A stretch of 64,000 nucleotides of DNA from Syngnathus acus (GCF_901709675.1 NC_051101.1:4918501-4982500); one strand, 5' to 3'. Positions 33,901 to 48,078 are shown, numbered from the stretch's first letter. Made by a program: numbers and translations. Notes: generated by a model not told the origin, from the letters alone.

Positions 33901-36440
33901 AGCATGTCTCCTCAGGAGCAAGAAAGGCAACACATTTCTGCGAAATATCTCAAATTACATTTCATTTTACTTTCATCTATTGTAATCCTTGCTCAGAAAC
34001 AAAGAATTCTTCACAATGATACCAACAACATTAGTATTTTCTTTGCTTATGGCCTTAAAAAGCAAAGGAAGGACTCCTACTGAGAAATATCTTGTTTAAA
34101 AATGCCACAATATTTCTGAGGACTACCAATCTTAGTTTAACGCAACAATTCATGTGAACATTGTTGGATGTTATAAGAAACGGGGCACTTTTATTTTGGG
34201 TTTACAGTAAATAAAAGACTAACATTCCCAGCGTAAAACTACAGAATAGAGTACTGTTTTCTGTGCAAGTGTACATAAGCACACAAGAAGTGTACACGCT
34301 CGTCACTTCCCAGAAGTGTATGTCGTGCCCTCTTTATTTTGTTGCCTCTGTATTTCTCCAACCAGCCAAATAATGAACCAAATCAACTGATCCAACTAAC
34401 AAATGCACGCTTGTACCGTGCATACACCCACGCACTATCCTACTTAACAATTCCAATTAACAGTCACGCACGCAGATCGTTTTTTTCTTTTCCCAACCTA
34501 ATTCACAAGTTGAGTGTTCCTCTGTTAAATCTTAGTTTTTTAAAGCCAACCTAATATTTAGTTCCGAACAAATTTAGCGTTTTCTAAATCTGTTTTTAAT
34601 GCAATTTATTGTAAAAAAAAATTAAAACACTACTTGTCTTGTTTTTAGTTTTGGAGGAATTGATAGAAAACAAATGTCAATGACATTGGCCAGAAAGAGC
34701 GAAATGGCATAAATGACGCCTGTGGGGTGATGTTATTAAACCCCTGGGGAGAGCTGAAGAAGAGTTCCTCATGTGTATTCTAAGAATCTACGATTGACAA
34801 TCTGCAGCCAGATTGATATACAGAACTGTTTCTTTGGATCACTGTGATTTCAAGTATTTAACTTTTTTAAATCAAATCCATGACTCTGAACATAGGTTAG
34901 GAGTTAAAAATTCAATCTAATATTAAAAGAAAAACAAATATTTAAATAAGTTCCCATTGTCTAAAAAGTAAACCAAGTCCTAAAAACAGAGGATTGTACA
35001 GGATTGTTATGCTAAATTTCTGCATTCTTAAACTAACTGCTTTCTTTAAATTTTGTTAAATAAGACTTCAAAATGTGTCCTCCCCCAAACATGGTAATTT
35101 GCCCCGTTCATGAGACACAAAAAGGAGGGTTCATTCTTTAGGTCAAACCAGAAGCCCTTTTCACGCACATTCATTTATCACCCAAAGTGGTTGCTTCAAA
35201 GAAAAGTAAATGAAAGGCTATATAGTACTTCCCAATTGGGCTTTCTGGGCCGTGTCGGGTTGCCTTGATGCTAGAAGTTACAGTTATGGTTTGGATGAGG
35301 GTTTAGCCACTTGGGGATCAACCATATCATACGTTTTTACGTTTGAGTATTTTTTATACTCAGATGAAGGACTTGATACCCTACAGCATGTAAAGCACAG
35401 AGCAATTGCGAGTGTCAGGGTTTAATCAAGGTCCCAAATGTTCACCAAACGGTCAGCAGCCTGTACTTTTCTTGTCGTAAGGGAATATTGGACATTTTCA
35501 AATTTTTCTTGCGACAAGAAAACCCAATAAAACAGTTCCCACGTTCTGCGAAGATTTGCAACCTCGAACGAACCCTGACGAATTCTGATGTGAACGCAGC
35601 ATTGGATGCCTTCGAAAACACTTGCAATTGTTCAACGCTCAGTGGGACAGAAGCCTACGAAAGGCTCAAGGTTCTATGGAAAGAAATTTATGGGGGGTGA
35701 CCATGTTTACCATATTCTGGGCAAGGAAACCCCTTGTCCCTGAGGAAATGAAGACCCCTCTTATTATTGGTCGACATATATGACAAAATTTGGCAGTATG
35801 TATTGATGAGATGCAAAATGCAACTTTTCCCTCGCAAGCTGCAATGCTGTTTATTTCAAGCCTCGAATTATAAATGTAATAATCAGTCAAAAAATGTTCC
35901 ACAAAAAGGTTAAAAAAAACGACAGCATTTCTGTTCAAATAGATAATTATGGCATAGTTCATGTCTTCAGGAGCAGATGTGAGAGCCTCTGAAGTGTGAT
36001 GTTAAAGGTCTGTATCTACTAGGTCCTCATTCATGCTGATAACTAACGAGTCCCAAAGGTACAACGTGAAAAAAACAACGCCAAAAAAAATAGCAGAGCA
36101 CCAGACTAACAACATTAGCATGACAAAGGTCTGTAACCGGATGTAGTATGACGAAGGCATTACAGAGCCAAGTGTATATTTAACACACTCTCATTGGGGA
36201 TGGTGACAAGCCACCCAAAACATTCAAGCCACATTGGTGAAACATGCAGATATGACAAAACATGAAATGAATCAATCACCCAAAATGATGCCATTTGTTA
36301 TTAAACTTTATTTTATACTAATACTTATTTTATTCTATACTATGTATATTGCAAACCCTCAATGAATTAGAAGAATTAGAAACATATAATCTACCTCAAC
36401 ACTATACTCTAACACAACTAATTGCTCAATTCAACTAATT

Positions 36441-36656
36441 CACTTCAGACAAGATTTGTTTGGCCAGAAATCCCCTAATTTATATTTGAACACTTTACTC
36501 ATTTTAAAAATATATATATTAAGTGCTTAGTTATACATTTTTTATTTATTACACTTCAGACAAGATTTTCTTTTGCCAGAAATCCCCTAATTTATATTTT
36601 AACACTTTACACATTTTAAAAATATATATAGTAAGTCCTTAGTTATACATTTTTAT
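36441..36656. repeat. Two-copy tandem duplication, period about 111 bp
   Basis: Two adjacent units start with CACTTCAGACAAGATTT and contain CCAGAAATCCCCTAATTTAT; they differ at a handful of positions. Confidence 0.85.
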
Positions 36657-37112
36657 TACCTAATTTCATGTTAAGCTCTTGTGATTTTTTTCTTAATAAT
36701 GATGTTTCTTAATACATCTTTCCACATGGCAAAATAAATGCACTTGATATAAACATTCATGTGACAGTGGTGATCAATAAAACAGTGGGATATGATCACA
36801 TTTACCGCAATGCTCCTCCTTCCTTTCTTTTCTTTTGCGACACCCTGTCCTTGTCATCCCCACAGCATTTCATGTCTTTTCAGTGTGTTCATTCATGTGA
36901 GCAGAGGGCCTCCAGTGATAAACACTTGTGTAGCCTGGCTTCCCAGACCAAACACAAAAAGCCTGATTCCCCCAAACCTCTGCCCCCCTGTGGTCTAAAG
37001 AGGTTTCCCTGCAGGAGTAGAAATCTAGGTTTTCATTGTATTATGTTTGGTAAGAAAGAAAGAAACAAAAGAAACTACCCATCCATTTTGTTTCACTGGG
37101 CTGAAGTCAATG

Positions 37113-37545
37113 TCACAGACAGTGCATCCAAAAAGTATTCACAATGTTTAAGTTTTTCCACGTTTTATGTTACAGCCTCGTACCAAAATGGAATAAATTC
37201 TCCCTCCCAACAAAAAAAAAAACTTGATAGACAACACCCAATAACCAGACCAGGGGAAAAAAAACATTTGATCTCTCCAGAAGATTCCTGACTGGTCTCT
37301 GTCTGAGCCACTCAAGGACATTCACAGAGTTCTCAGGAAGTCACCACTTTGTTGTCTTGGTTGTTTGCTTATGCTGGTTGTCCTGCAAGAAGAAATATTT
37401 GCCCTATGCAGTCTGAAGTCCCAAGCACACTGCAGCGGCTCTTTAGCCAAGATTTCTCTGTACATTGCTCTATGCATCCATCCTGAAATCCTGACTAGTC
37501 TTCCAATTCCTACTGTTGAAAACCATCCCCACAGCAGGTCAGTCA
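37113..37545. mobile_element. Degraded Tc1/mariner-type DNA transposon fragment
   Basis: Starts with ACAGTGCATCCAAAAAGTAT, resembling the terminal repeat of a common vertebrate Tc1-like element (CAGTGCATCCGGAAAGTATT). The following text, including TCTCTGTACATTGCTCTATG and CCATCCCCACAGCA, matches my memory of that element's interior. No transposase frame survives. Assignment from memory only. Confidence 0.5.
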
Positions 37546-37857
37546 ACTAGTTCAGAACTTATTCTATTTGTGTAAATACTTTGGAGATGCACTGATGTTT
37601 ACACGATGACAATGTGGAATACTCAATAAACCTAACATACGACTTGGAGTTAGGGGGAGTGTACCGTAACTATTCTAATGTAACTTCGTGAAGCTTTGTA
37701 TGACAAAAGTGGCTCTATTAAAAAAAAAAAAAAAAGTACTGCAAGCTAAATGTCCTGCTGGTAAAGGAAAAAATATCCTTAACATGAAAATGGGATGAAG
37801 AGAAAAATAGCAGAGATGAGTACAGAGACAACAATAAGAAAACAAGCAAAAACTGAC

Positions 37858-39775
37858 CCTGAGGTTAAAGGGGGGAAGCCTCATCTCCATACACATCAGC
37901 CATTGTCTCAGTGCTCTGATTTGACCCCTGAACTCACACTGCCATTGGCTTGAATCCTCAACGTCCTTCCTGAAACAAAACAAAAAACAAACATTTAGTA
38001 ATGCTGGCATCATTAAGCAGTCAAATTAATTGGTATTATTATACTGATTATTAACCAACCATAGAGACAAAAGCAAAAATAATCCAGCTCCGGAATGTGA
38101 TCTTTATTTGTTGTTTACCTTCAATGTAACTGACTAAAGTACAAGTTCAAGCTTGTTTGTATTAACAAAGCTAAACGATTTTTTTCTTTTCTTCTGTGTA
38201 CACACAAATTACATTAAGCAACATTTGGACACAAACTTTGTCAGTAGGGAGAATAAGTTCTAGCTACAATTATTTGCACACCTGACTAAAAATATTTGTC
38301 TCTGCTAATGAATTCGGAGTAAATATAGTTAAAAAAGAAAATCTAATTTAACTGATACAAAAAAGAAAGTCAAAGGCCATCGTTCTTTAATACTTTTTTT
38401 CCCACCCTTTCCTCCTCAAACAAAACATTATTCTTCTTAATCATATTTGTTTACTTCATATGTATGTAGTTTTAGTTTTCTGAAGAACCCATTACATTCC
38501 ACCCAAACTTGACTGTTATCCAGCTTGATGAACATTTCACTCTTCAATTCTGTTCTCTTGCTCACATTTTCTGATTCCTTAGATATGTTCAGGGCCTCCA
38601 CCAATTGATGGTGCTAGCTTGAACGGTGACCTCAAATACTTTCTTTCATCTCACAGACCACAGTCCTAAAAAAAAAAATTGTCTATTGCGACAGATTATG
38701 AATCAGCAGCATAATACCCTGTCGTTTAAATACCAAATAAAACTGAATCAAGAAATGTATTGTAACGTCATGAAAACACTAATGTGAATTAAACTATTGG
38801 AAGTGTGCAAAACCTTTGGGGTGGTCGATTTAAGTTCACCTGTAAAGTCAATATTGCATTTTAGATAAATCTTGAAAGTTCACCCAAAAGCCAATGTTCC
38901 TATGTTTTTGTGAGTTGTGTATTTCCAGGACTTTCATTTAAATTAATACAAGGCATTTTTCTTCAATAATGCATACAAGTCATCTGCTTTTTTTTTTTTT
39001 TAATCCCAGATTTTTGCATACCAGTGTTGCTGGTCCTGTGATGGTGTTGTTGATTCAAACAAATCCCCTCCTGTATCCTGCAAGATCACATGAACCGTCC
39101 ATGTAGTACATTTCAAATACACATGGTGTATGAAGAATAAGTGGCTTGATGCGCTTCGATTCTTGATGCTCTTTGATGCTTACCTCATTGCTTGCAGAAG
39201 ATTCTGAGATGGAATGATTCAAATTTAAGAATTCAAGAAAGTTGTGAGAAGAACTGATTGGCATAAATTCCTCACTGCCTTTGCTTGAAGTCTTCTCGAG
39301 AGGTGTCGGTGGCTAATATTGACACACAGAGCACAATGTGCATGCATGCAAATTCACAATACCAATATTAACATTGTTGTCCTACTTTAAATATTTCATT
39401 GGATAAGAAAACTGCCGGACAAAGCCAAAATATGAGATTGTTACTAGACTCCAGAATAATCCCAACCACACATTTCATAATGAGCAAGGAGTTAGACAGG
39501 ATATAAAACACGATTCGACATTAACAGTGGCTGGATGGATCGTGCACCGGTGTGTCAGTCCACTACTGATCATCTTTGCGGCACTGTGTCATTATGGTCA
39601 TAACTTGTCCGAATACGGCACAAGTGCAGCTAATGAGTGATATTTTCAATTCAATTTGTATTATTGTTTTGTTCTTATGACGGTACTTAAAAATATGTCT
39701 TCACATTAAAATGATCAGTGAGACAGCTACTTTTACAATAATTTGTATAGATATGTGTATTTCCCCCAGGGATCA

Positions 39776-39819
<44 letters not shown>

Positions 39820-41118
39820 GAATGAATGCATATGTATCATAAAAAGAGGCTCAATTAGAAATGATAACTAAAATGTATTATATCATGAATATTTGGGGCT
39901 AGTCTGCTTTTGTCAGGGTCACCACAGATGGTTCGCTAATGAAAATACTGTCCCCTTGTGGTCAATTCACTAAACTAAGTCAGTTGACCTGTGTTTACCA
40001 TAGACATAATGGTCATGCTTCGTGTTCCTTTTAAATGTTTAATTAGATTTTTTATTGATTTAAGCAGATGGATAAATGAAACAATAGTAAAAATAATGGA
40101 AATAGATGGTTTAAATCATATTAATATAAAATGACAATGGGGCATCTCAAAAGTTTTATTTACATAAGTTAGGTCAAGAACATTCATCAGTCAAAAAAAA
40201 ATAGTATAAACCAAAATCTCTTTAAAAGCAAGCTCATTATTACTATTGAATATCCATATTCACCCTAATATTACTGTAGCAAATTAAAACAAAAAACTGA
40301 ACATTGTTGCTACAACAAAAAGAATCGAAGATTAAACCAAAATGACAATGATTTGTATTTTAAAGTCTTGTGTAATAGAACATGCATGACTAATATGGAT
40401 GTTAGGAAAAATATTAACAAAGGTTCATGTTGGTTGATTTTTTTCAAATATAAATGAATTCCTGAAATTGTGGGTGGTGATGAGTATTGTGGCAAAAAAT
40501 TAAAAGTCCTTGATGAAGAAGGTTCCAGTACAAGCAACCAGAGTTGGTGTCAGGTTGAGTCTGTCTCAGCTCTCTTCAATTGCAAAATACAAACAATGAC
40601 GCCAATGCTAAAAAAATAAAATAACTCAAGGTAAACAAATAATGGTGTCATGGCCAATCTTTGAATTAAATTATTCATATAAAGCTTAATGAAACTGAAA
40701 TAACCCATTTCTAGACATTTAGTGTACCTGTGCTCCTATGGGATGTTCATACTGTTTGAAAAATCCATCTAGTTTGTTGGGCTCATAAACTGAGGTCATC
40801 TGGAAATCTGTGCTCAAAGGAGGGATTCTTAGAGACTGAAGGAGCTGTTGAAAAGAAGAAAAGCAATTGTAGTTAAACACCAATAAAATTGCAACGCTAA
40901 ACTATTTTTAAATGTGTCAACTTGATTTTGTATTGCTGGTGACAAACTAATAAGAAATAAGTATAATGAATTTGAGGAAAAAGCAGTTCGAATGATGAAT
41001 GACTTAATGAATGTAAGGGACACACACACAAAAACAAACCATGGAAAAGCAAAACAACTTACAACAAAATTAACAGATGGCAGGTCTGCATCATGTGTGG
41101 AAGGTAGGCTGACATCAT
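37858..41118 (-). CDS. Five linker exons between plectin and the spectraplakin-like rod
   Basis: Exons 41118-41063, 40844-40728, 39312-39184, 39077-39022 and 37969-37858 (470 bp) have good acceptors and donors, and their phases chain exactly (0, 0, 0, then a Trp codon split 2+1). The last ends in phase 0, so it can join the exon at 30175 and bypass the MGN exon. The product is acidic and Ser-rich at first (DDVSLPSTHDADLP, SISESSASNE), then has a spectrin-helix-like block with WQCEFRGQIRALRQWL and MEMRLPPF. The first exon needs a phase-1 donor upstream. I found no own start exon; in plectin only the exons ending at 56587 and 62976 leave that phase. They probably form the N-terminal part of a longer isoform. 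Confidence 0.7.
39775..39820. repeat. (CTAT)n microsatellite
   Basis: About eleven tandem CTAT units in the region of the linker exons. Confidence 0.95.
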
Positions 41119-41949
41119 CTTAGGGTTTGCAGGGAAGAATGATTATGAAGAATCCAAGACGTGTATAGAGTGCGTATAGAGTACAAAAAGCATGCAAGCA
41201 AGTCCATTTAATATAAAATACAAAGCATCACAAAGACTCATATGAAAGTACTGTATTTTTTCTTTTTTCATAACTTTCATTCAGACAGGAAATCTCACTG
41301 TTGTATTCTGGTGTTTACATTTTAGTGTGTCTTGGATACTGCAAATACACAATCCAATATTAGAATCAACAAAACACAAAATCTCTTTCGACTATACAAG
41401 CATTTGAATCTGTGTATGCATTAGATACATATTCGGATTTTGTCAAAACGTCGTAACTATGCATCTTGTTTAGTAGTGTCAAAAAAGATACAAAATAAAC
41501 AATGTATTGAATTTCAAATAAAACAAGGAATACTGGACAAATATTTTAGTTTGACAAAAAAATAGCATTAGTTCAGAAAACACAAATATATGTTTCAAAA
41601 ATTTTAGCCATAAAATAAGAGCTATGAAGCCCTTTTGAAAAAGCAGAAACATGCTGGATATACTGAATGTTGAGTTTTTTTATTTAGACTTTCAAAAAAA
41701 TATAATTCCTATATTTGCAGAAATTCTTTGTTTTCTTTATTTTCAATTTTTTCAATAGACTTGAGACATGGTTCCTTGAAACAACATAAATAGTCAAGGT
41801 AGGGCTTGATTTGGCGGCCAAAATAAATAAATTACTCTGCTAATAATTTTTTTATTCCCCCACAGAAAGAAATGAACAATATAATCGTACTGTTGATTTA
41901 TTTGTTGAGTATGTCAATTAATAAAGCTGTTGAAGGCAGATATGGCCAA
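41119..41949 (-). other. Probable plectin 3' UTR
   Basis: Non-coding, AT-rich sequence after the plectin stop. Several minus-strand AATAAA signals (plus tttatt near 41896, 41848 and 41677) are present. The first linker exon begins just past this block, so plectin polyadenylation and linker-exon use may compete. Confidence 0.45.
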
Positions 41950-44900
41950 TCAAAACTTGCGGCTATAGCCAGTTGAGGAAGATGTGAAAGAAGAGGAAGA
42001 GTAGTTGACGGTGAAGCCTGCATCAATACTGCCTCTCCTGGATCCTGATCGGGAACCTGTCCTTGAACCCGACCGTGAACCATAAGCAGATCCAGAGCCA
42101 CTGACATTGTAGGGACTATAGAGGCCTTTGCTAGACTGTGAAGAGGCCTCCAGAAGCCTCAGACTTGTTCCTTCCTCTACCATGCTTCTGTCCATAGCAT
42201 CTCTGAAAGAGATTTTGAGTTTAGTTTTTGGACATGTGAGGTATCTTGAGTAGGAATTGACATCTCTAAGTTTCTGGGCTGTGCGGGCATCGATTGTACC
42301 CTTCTTGATTGATTCATCCAGTGAGACTCTTCCCTCGACATCAGGCTCAACAAGTCCACCTGTCAGATATTGTATTTCAAGGAATCGCTGCCCAGCTTCA
42401 TAATACAACCAGCCCTTCTTCAGAGCTTGGGAGGCAGACATCCGCTCCTTAGTTCTGGGGTCTTCAAATCCATTGAATGCTTTTTGAGCCAGATTAAGAC
42501 GATCTACCATAACTTTGTCAACAAGACCCTTTTCTGCAGCGTCTGTGACTGAAAATCTCTCTCCACTGGAAGGGTCAATTATTCCCCCGGTACAGGCTTG
42601 GGCCTCCAACAGTCTTTGGCCAGTGATATTGTCTACCAAGTTTCTGCGAATAGCCTCAGTGATGGATACCTTCTCCAACGTGTCTATGTCCAAGATTCCG
42701 GCTATAGGGCCAGTCTCCTCTGTTGGATCATTCCATATGACTGCAGGTGGTTTTATGGAAGGAATTGGGCTCATGGGAGAGGAGAAATCAGAACCAAATG
42801 TGGAACCAAATGAAGATGAGCGAGAACGGAAGCCTCCCATGTTTCCGGTAAGCATGTCAGCAAACTCTGTGATGGACAGGTTTCCAGATCGATATGTTTC
42901 AAGAGAATTTTGGTCAATGAGGCCACGTGCAAGAGCGTCATCCACATCATATTGTCTTCCTGACTTCCTGTCAATAATGACGGATTTGACTGTACCATCT
43001 GAGGATGTCATTGTGATTTCTTCCCATTCACACTCTTGTTGAGCAAGCTCCAAGTAGGTCTGGTTGTCAATGAGTCCCCTCCTGTAGGCCTCATACACTG
43101 TCATTTCTTTGCCTGTATCTGGGTCAACAATAACAACTCTTCGTTTACGAACTGAGGATTTTGAGGAAGTCTTTCTCTCTCGCTTCTTTTGTTTAAGGAG
43201 AAGGAGAACCAGGCCAGTGTCAGGATCAGTAATGCATCTCTCCATGAGTTGCAGGTATGTTAGGTTCTCTTCAGTGTTGGGATCAAAGAACCCTTTAGTG
43301 TCATCAGATGGGTCTGTCAGTATTTCATTCATTTCCTCATCAAAGAAACCACGTTCATAGGCCATCTCAACTGGCAATCTGTGACTTTCCTCTGGGTCAA
43401 TTATTCCACCAGTGGCTATCTGAGCCTCTAAGAGACGGATGCCATGATCTTTTAGGATGAGTTCCTTTTTCATGGCCTGGAAGAGTGATATTGTCTTGCC
43501 TGAATAGGGATCTCTATATCCCGTCACTGCACGCTCCGCAGAAAGAAGTTTGTCTTTGAATTCAGGTCCAACAATTCCCATTTTCACTGCTTCATTAACA
43601 GTCAGCTTAAGGTTTTTGATTGGGTCAATAACATACCCTGTGGCTGCCTGGGCCTCAAGAAGTTCGAAGGCTGTGCCTGGCCTGATCATGTTTTTCTTCA
43701 TGGCTTGGTAAATTGATAGACGTTCTCTTGTGTTCTCTATGAATACACCTGCAATGCAGCTTGTGCCCTCAAGGTACTTGGATAACCTATTACTGACCTC
43801 CTCCACTGAAATAAGACCTTGATTTAGTTCAGTGACCGTTTTCTGGTCAATAATTTGTGAAAGGACAAGTTCTTCCATTGTGATTTGTTTTCTAAGGCCC
43901 TTGAACGTCAGTCTCTTGTCTCCCAGAGAGAGGAGACGCAACCCGCCCTCTAGCGTGCATCTCTTAAGTAGCTGTGCATATGACAAGTTCTCATCAGTAA
44001 CAGGGTCAACGAAACCTTTAACGTCATCTGTCAATTTCTCGTTGGTTTCCTTGTTGATATAACCCCTCTGCATAGCAATGTCTGTGGGTAGGTGGAACTG
44101 GAATACAGGATCAATAATTCCTCCTGTGGCAGATTGTGCTTCTAACATTTTCAGAGCATAATCCTCTTTAACGAGATCTTTTTTCATCGCCTGGAAAAGA
44201 GATATGACTTTTCCGCTGTATGGGTCCTTGTATCCCGTAACTGCTCTCTCAGCAGAAAGTAGTTTATCATGGATCTCGGGGCCTACAACACCCTTACGAA
44301 CGGCTTCATCAACAGTAAGCGTCTCATTTTTTACCGGATCAACAATGAATCCTGTCGCTGCCTGTGCTTCCAGGAGGCAAAGGGCAATTTCTGGTTTAAG
44401 AAATCCCCTGTTCATTGCTTGGTATATACTGATCTTTGAGCTCGAGTCAGTCTGGACTCCGGCAACACAGCCAGTGCCATATAAATACTGTTTTACACTA
44501 GTCATCTCCATTATGTCGCGGATATTTCGTTTGCCCTGTTTAAGAAGGTTGTACGTTTCCAAGTCAATGATACGGGCATTGTGCAGCTCCTCAATGGTAA
44601 CTTGTCTCCTCATTGTCTTACATAGAAGAGGACTCTCATTTCGGATGATCTCTCTCTGCTCCATGATTTCAATAATAATTATGATCATTCGCTCTTTGGT
44701 GATGTTTCCAGAACGATATTCATCGATAAGCTTTTGCCTCTGCTGTTCTGGAATCAAATTTGAGTTCATGATATCCCAGAGGTTTGTGGATTGCTCAGCA
44801 ACACCCTCAATCGGAACGTCAATTTGGGTATTGGCCAGGTCACTCTGTGTTTGCTCCTCCGTGAAGAGATACGTCTTCTCCACAACTGTAGGAGACTGAG

Positions 44901-47900
44901 GCTTTGATAGTGGGAGGATACACATGCCTGTATCTGGATCTCTTTTGCACTTGTCTTTAAGCTGTCTATATGTTACATTTTCATCAGTTTCTGGGTCTAT
45001 GAAAACCTTGTTATCATCAGATGGCTGAGAGAGTCTGTTAGCCATTTCCTGACTGAAAATGTTCTTGTCAAATGCAACATCCATTGGGACACGGAAACTG
45101 TTGACAGGGTCAATTATTCCTCCAGTGACCATTTGTGCCTCTAGGAATGGCAGTGCTTGGTCTTTCAAAATCAGATCCTTTTGCATAGCTTCAAAGAGTC
45201 CTATTTTGTTGCCTGTAAATGGATCTTTATATCCCGTGACAGCCTTTTCTGCAGAGAGCAATTTCTCATGGAGCTCAGGGCCTACAAGACCAGATTTTAC
45301 GGCTTCATCTACTGTCAAAAATTGTTTTTTCACAGGATCTACAATGAACCCGGTAGCAGCCTGAGCCTCCAGAAGTGAAAGACCCGTGTTCTGTCTGATC
45401 AGGTTTTTCTTCATAGCCTGATAAATGCTTAATGTCTCTTGTTTTGGCTCTAGGAAAATGCCAGCAACACAATCTGAGCCCTGGAGATATTTCTTCACAT
45501 GGGGATTCTCACTGACTTTTTTAGGTGTTGTCTTGCCATGTTGAAGAAGATTTAGTGTTGTTTTGTCAATTATTTTGGACTCATGAAGACGACCTGCTGG
45601 TATGGGTGATCTGAGACCCTTGAAGTTTAGCTGTTCCTGTTTCTTTGCCTCCTCTTCTTCTATAATCGTGATGATAATTTTAAGTATCTTTTCAATTGTT
45701 ATCTTTCCAGACCTAAATTGTTTGAGCAGGTCAAGTCTTTGTGCCTCAGTCAAATAGTCAGAGTTTATAAGATCCCAAATGGTCATTTTCCTGCCCTTGA
45801 GTGGCCCGTAATCCAGTTCAATAGTTTCCTGAGTCATAGCCTCTTTTGTCTGGGCCTCACTAAGTGTTGGCTCTTCCTTTGCATTGATGGCTTCATTGGT
45901 GAGAAAGAAAAGCTGCAGACCGGTTTCTTCGTCAGTTAAACATCTCTGGAACAGCTGTGCGTATGTGGCATTTTCTTTCGTGTTGGGGTCATAGAAACAT
46001 TTGACTTCATCAGTTGGTTGACTTAGAACGCGTTTCATTTCATCATCAAAATAATTTCGCTTGCAAGCGACATCATGGGGAACACGATGGCTATTGACGG
46101 GATCAATGATGCCACCCGTGGTCATTTGGGCATCTAGCAGTCTGATTCCTTGCTCTTTAGGAATCAGATCTTTTTTCATTGCTTGAAACAGAGAGACCGT
46201 CTTTCCAGTATATGGATCTTTGTAACCGGTAACAGCTCTCTCTGCACTCAAGAGTTTTTCGTGCAGTTCAGGACCAACAACCCCTGCTTTGACAGCTTCA
46301 TCAACAGTGTACTTCTGATTTTCAACAGGATCAACCACATAGCCTGTTCCTGCTTGGGCTTCAAGCATATTTAAGGCAAGCCCAGGTCTCAATATGTCCT
46401 TCTTCATTGCCTTATAAAAGGACATGGGCTCCTTTGATGACTCAGTAACTATGCCTGCAATGCAATTTGTGCCTTTAAGAGCTTTGTTGACAGGGTCCAT
46501 TTCAGATACCTCTTTGACAGTCTTATTACCCTTTTGCAATTTGTTGTACAGGTCTTTATCGATAATTTTGGATTCAAGGAGTTCAGAAGCAGGAACCGGT
46601 GCTCGAAGACCACTGAAGTTAATTTCATTCTTCTTTTCTTTTTCTTCTGCCACAGTGATTACAATCTTAATAATTTTCTCAATTGTGATCTTGCCTGTCT
46701 TGTACTGACGGAGAAGATCTTTCTTTTGATCTTCAGTGAAGTATTCCGAATTTATTATTTCCCAAATGGTGACAGTCTTTCCCTTGAATTTTCCAAATGG
46801 AACAGACACAGTTGTTTTACTGAACACATCCTTGGTCTCTTCCTCTGTGTATATACTTGAGCATTGTGCAGCTTTATCTGTGATTGGCAAAAGAAGCAAG
46901 CCAGTTTCAGGGTCAGGTTTACATCTCATCATTAGCTCAGAATATGTCAGTGGCTCTTGGGTGCTAGGATCAAAGTAACCTTTTGCATCATCTGCTGGTT
47001 TTTCTAAAGTCTTGTGCATTTCTGGATCATATAGTCCCTGTTTATAGGCCACTTCTTTGGGCACACGGTGACTATTGACAGGATCAATGATGCCCCCTGT
47101 TGCGATCTGAGCCTCAAGGACTCTGATAGCATGATCATGTTCTATCAGACCCTTCTTCATTGATTCAAAGACAGATATTTTGTCCCCTGTATATGGATCT
47201 TTGTATCCAATAACAGCTCTTTCGGCTAAAAGCATTTTATTATGTAGCTCTGGGCCAATCAAGCCTTCCTTGACAGCATCATTAACAGGAAGCTTTTTCT
47301 TATTAATGGGATCCAGCATGTAACCAGTTGCTGCCTGAGCTTCAAGAAGTATCATGGCTGTGCCTGGAGTAATTTTTTTCTCTTGAGATGCTTGGTAGAT
47401 TGACACCTTTTTATTCGATGGTGTCAAAATACCAGCAATGCTGTTCTTTCCTTTGAGGATGGTTTTGAGGTGTTCTTTCTCACCAAGATCTTGAACTGTA
47501 GTTTTACCATTTTTGAGCTTATCAAAATCTTTCTTTGGTAAAAGACCTAACTCGAAAAGTCTGCTAGCTGGGACTTTTTCACGAATACCATCAAAAGATA
47601 ATGGATCTGGTTTCTTCCCCACACTGTCTACTGCGTCACTGACATTTTGCCCATTGAAAACATTGTCAACCGTAGTAACCTTGACAGTCTGAACTGTCTC
47701 CATCTGCTGGAGTTTCTCACGCAGTTTCTGGTTCTCTTCTGCTAGGATTCTTTCCTGATCCAGTCTCTTCTTTTCAAGTTCCTGCATTTCTTTTTGCTTG
47801 TTTATCATCTCCTTTTCAGCTTCTTTCTGTTTATTAAGAGCCGCATCCATAGTAGCTTGCAATTTCTTCTTCTCTTCCTCCATCTGTAGTCTTTGGCGCT

Positions 47901-48078
47901 CCTGTTCATCTTTCAGAGCTTGTGCCTTTTTGACTTCCTCTTCAAATTGGCTCTCCAATCTCTTTTTCTCATCTTCAATGAGCTTCTCCTTTTTCAACAA
48001 CATTTCTTTTTCTGTAAGGAATGTTTGCTGGAGCATTGTCTTCTCATGTTCAATTTGTTTCTGCTGCGCATCAGCCAT
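41950..48078 (-). other. Plectin last exon: plakin repeat domains and GSR tail
   Basis: A single exon of 6,129 bp. After the end of the coiled coil come five B-type plakin repeat domains, each opening with a block like [45 protein letters not shown], the [13 protein letters not shown] variant, and [13 protein letters not shown]. The intermediate-filament-binding linker ([18 protein letters not shown]), one C-type domain ([11 protein letters not shown]) and a Ser/Gly/Arg tail follow. Within each, units of the LLEAQAATG and [11 protein letters not shown] type recur. The start is set by the acceptor CCCTGCCAG at 48079. Confidence 0.96.

Larger units (their letters stand above)
31058..37857. other. 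Long intron or promoter region without recognised exons
   Basis: About 6.8 kb, AT-rich, without convincing splice-bounded open frames. The stretch 33,200-33,790 is richer in C/G and pyrimidine tracts and could hold the promoter and non-coding first exon for the MGN transcript. Apart from a tandem duplication at 36.4 kb and a degraded DNA transposon at 37.1-37.55 kb I see nothing else. Confidence 0.4.

Noticed and set aside
36761-37291. Plus-strand frame of 176 codons
   Set aside because: Runs into a degraded Tc1-like repeat, has no domain, no splice context and low-complexity ends.
38652-38677. 26-bp candidate linker exon with acceptor and GTATTT donor
   Set aside because: In the required phase it contains a TGA; the exon at 39077-39022 satisfies the phase instead.
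40503-40590. Open stretch on the minus strand as another linker exon
   Set aside because: No good donor and a poor acceptor; the flanking exons already join in phase without it.
41950-42107. Splice donor near the plectin C-terminus that would join the plakin repeats directly to the first linker exon
   Set aside because: The GT sites in the GSR coding region that I examined have poor donor context, so no direct join could be supported.
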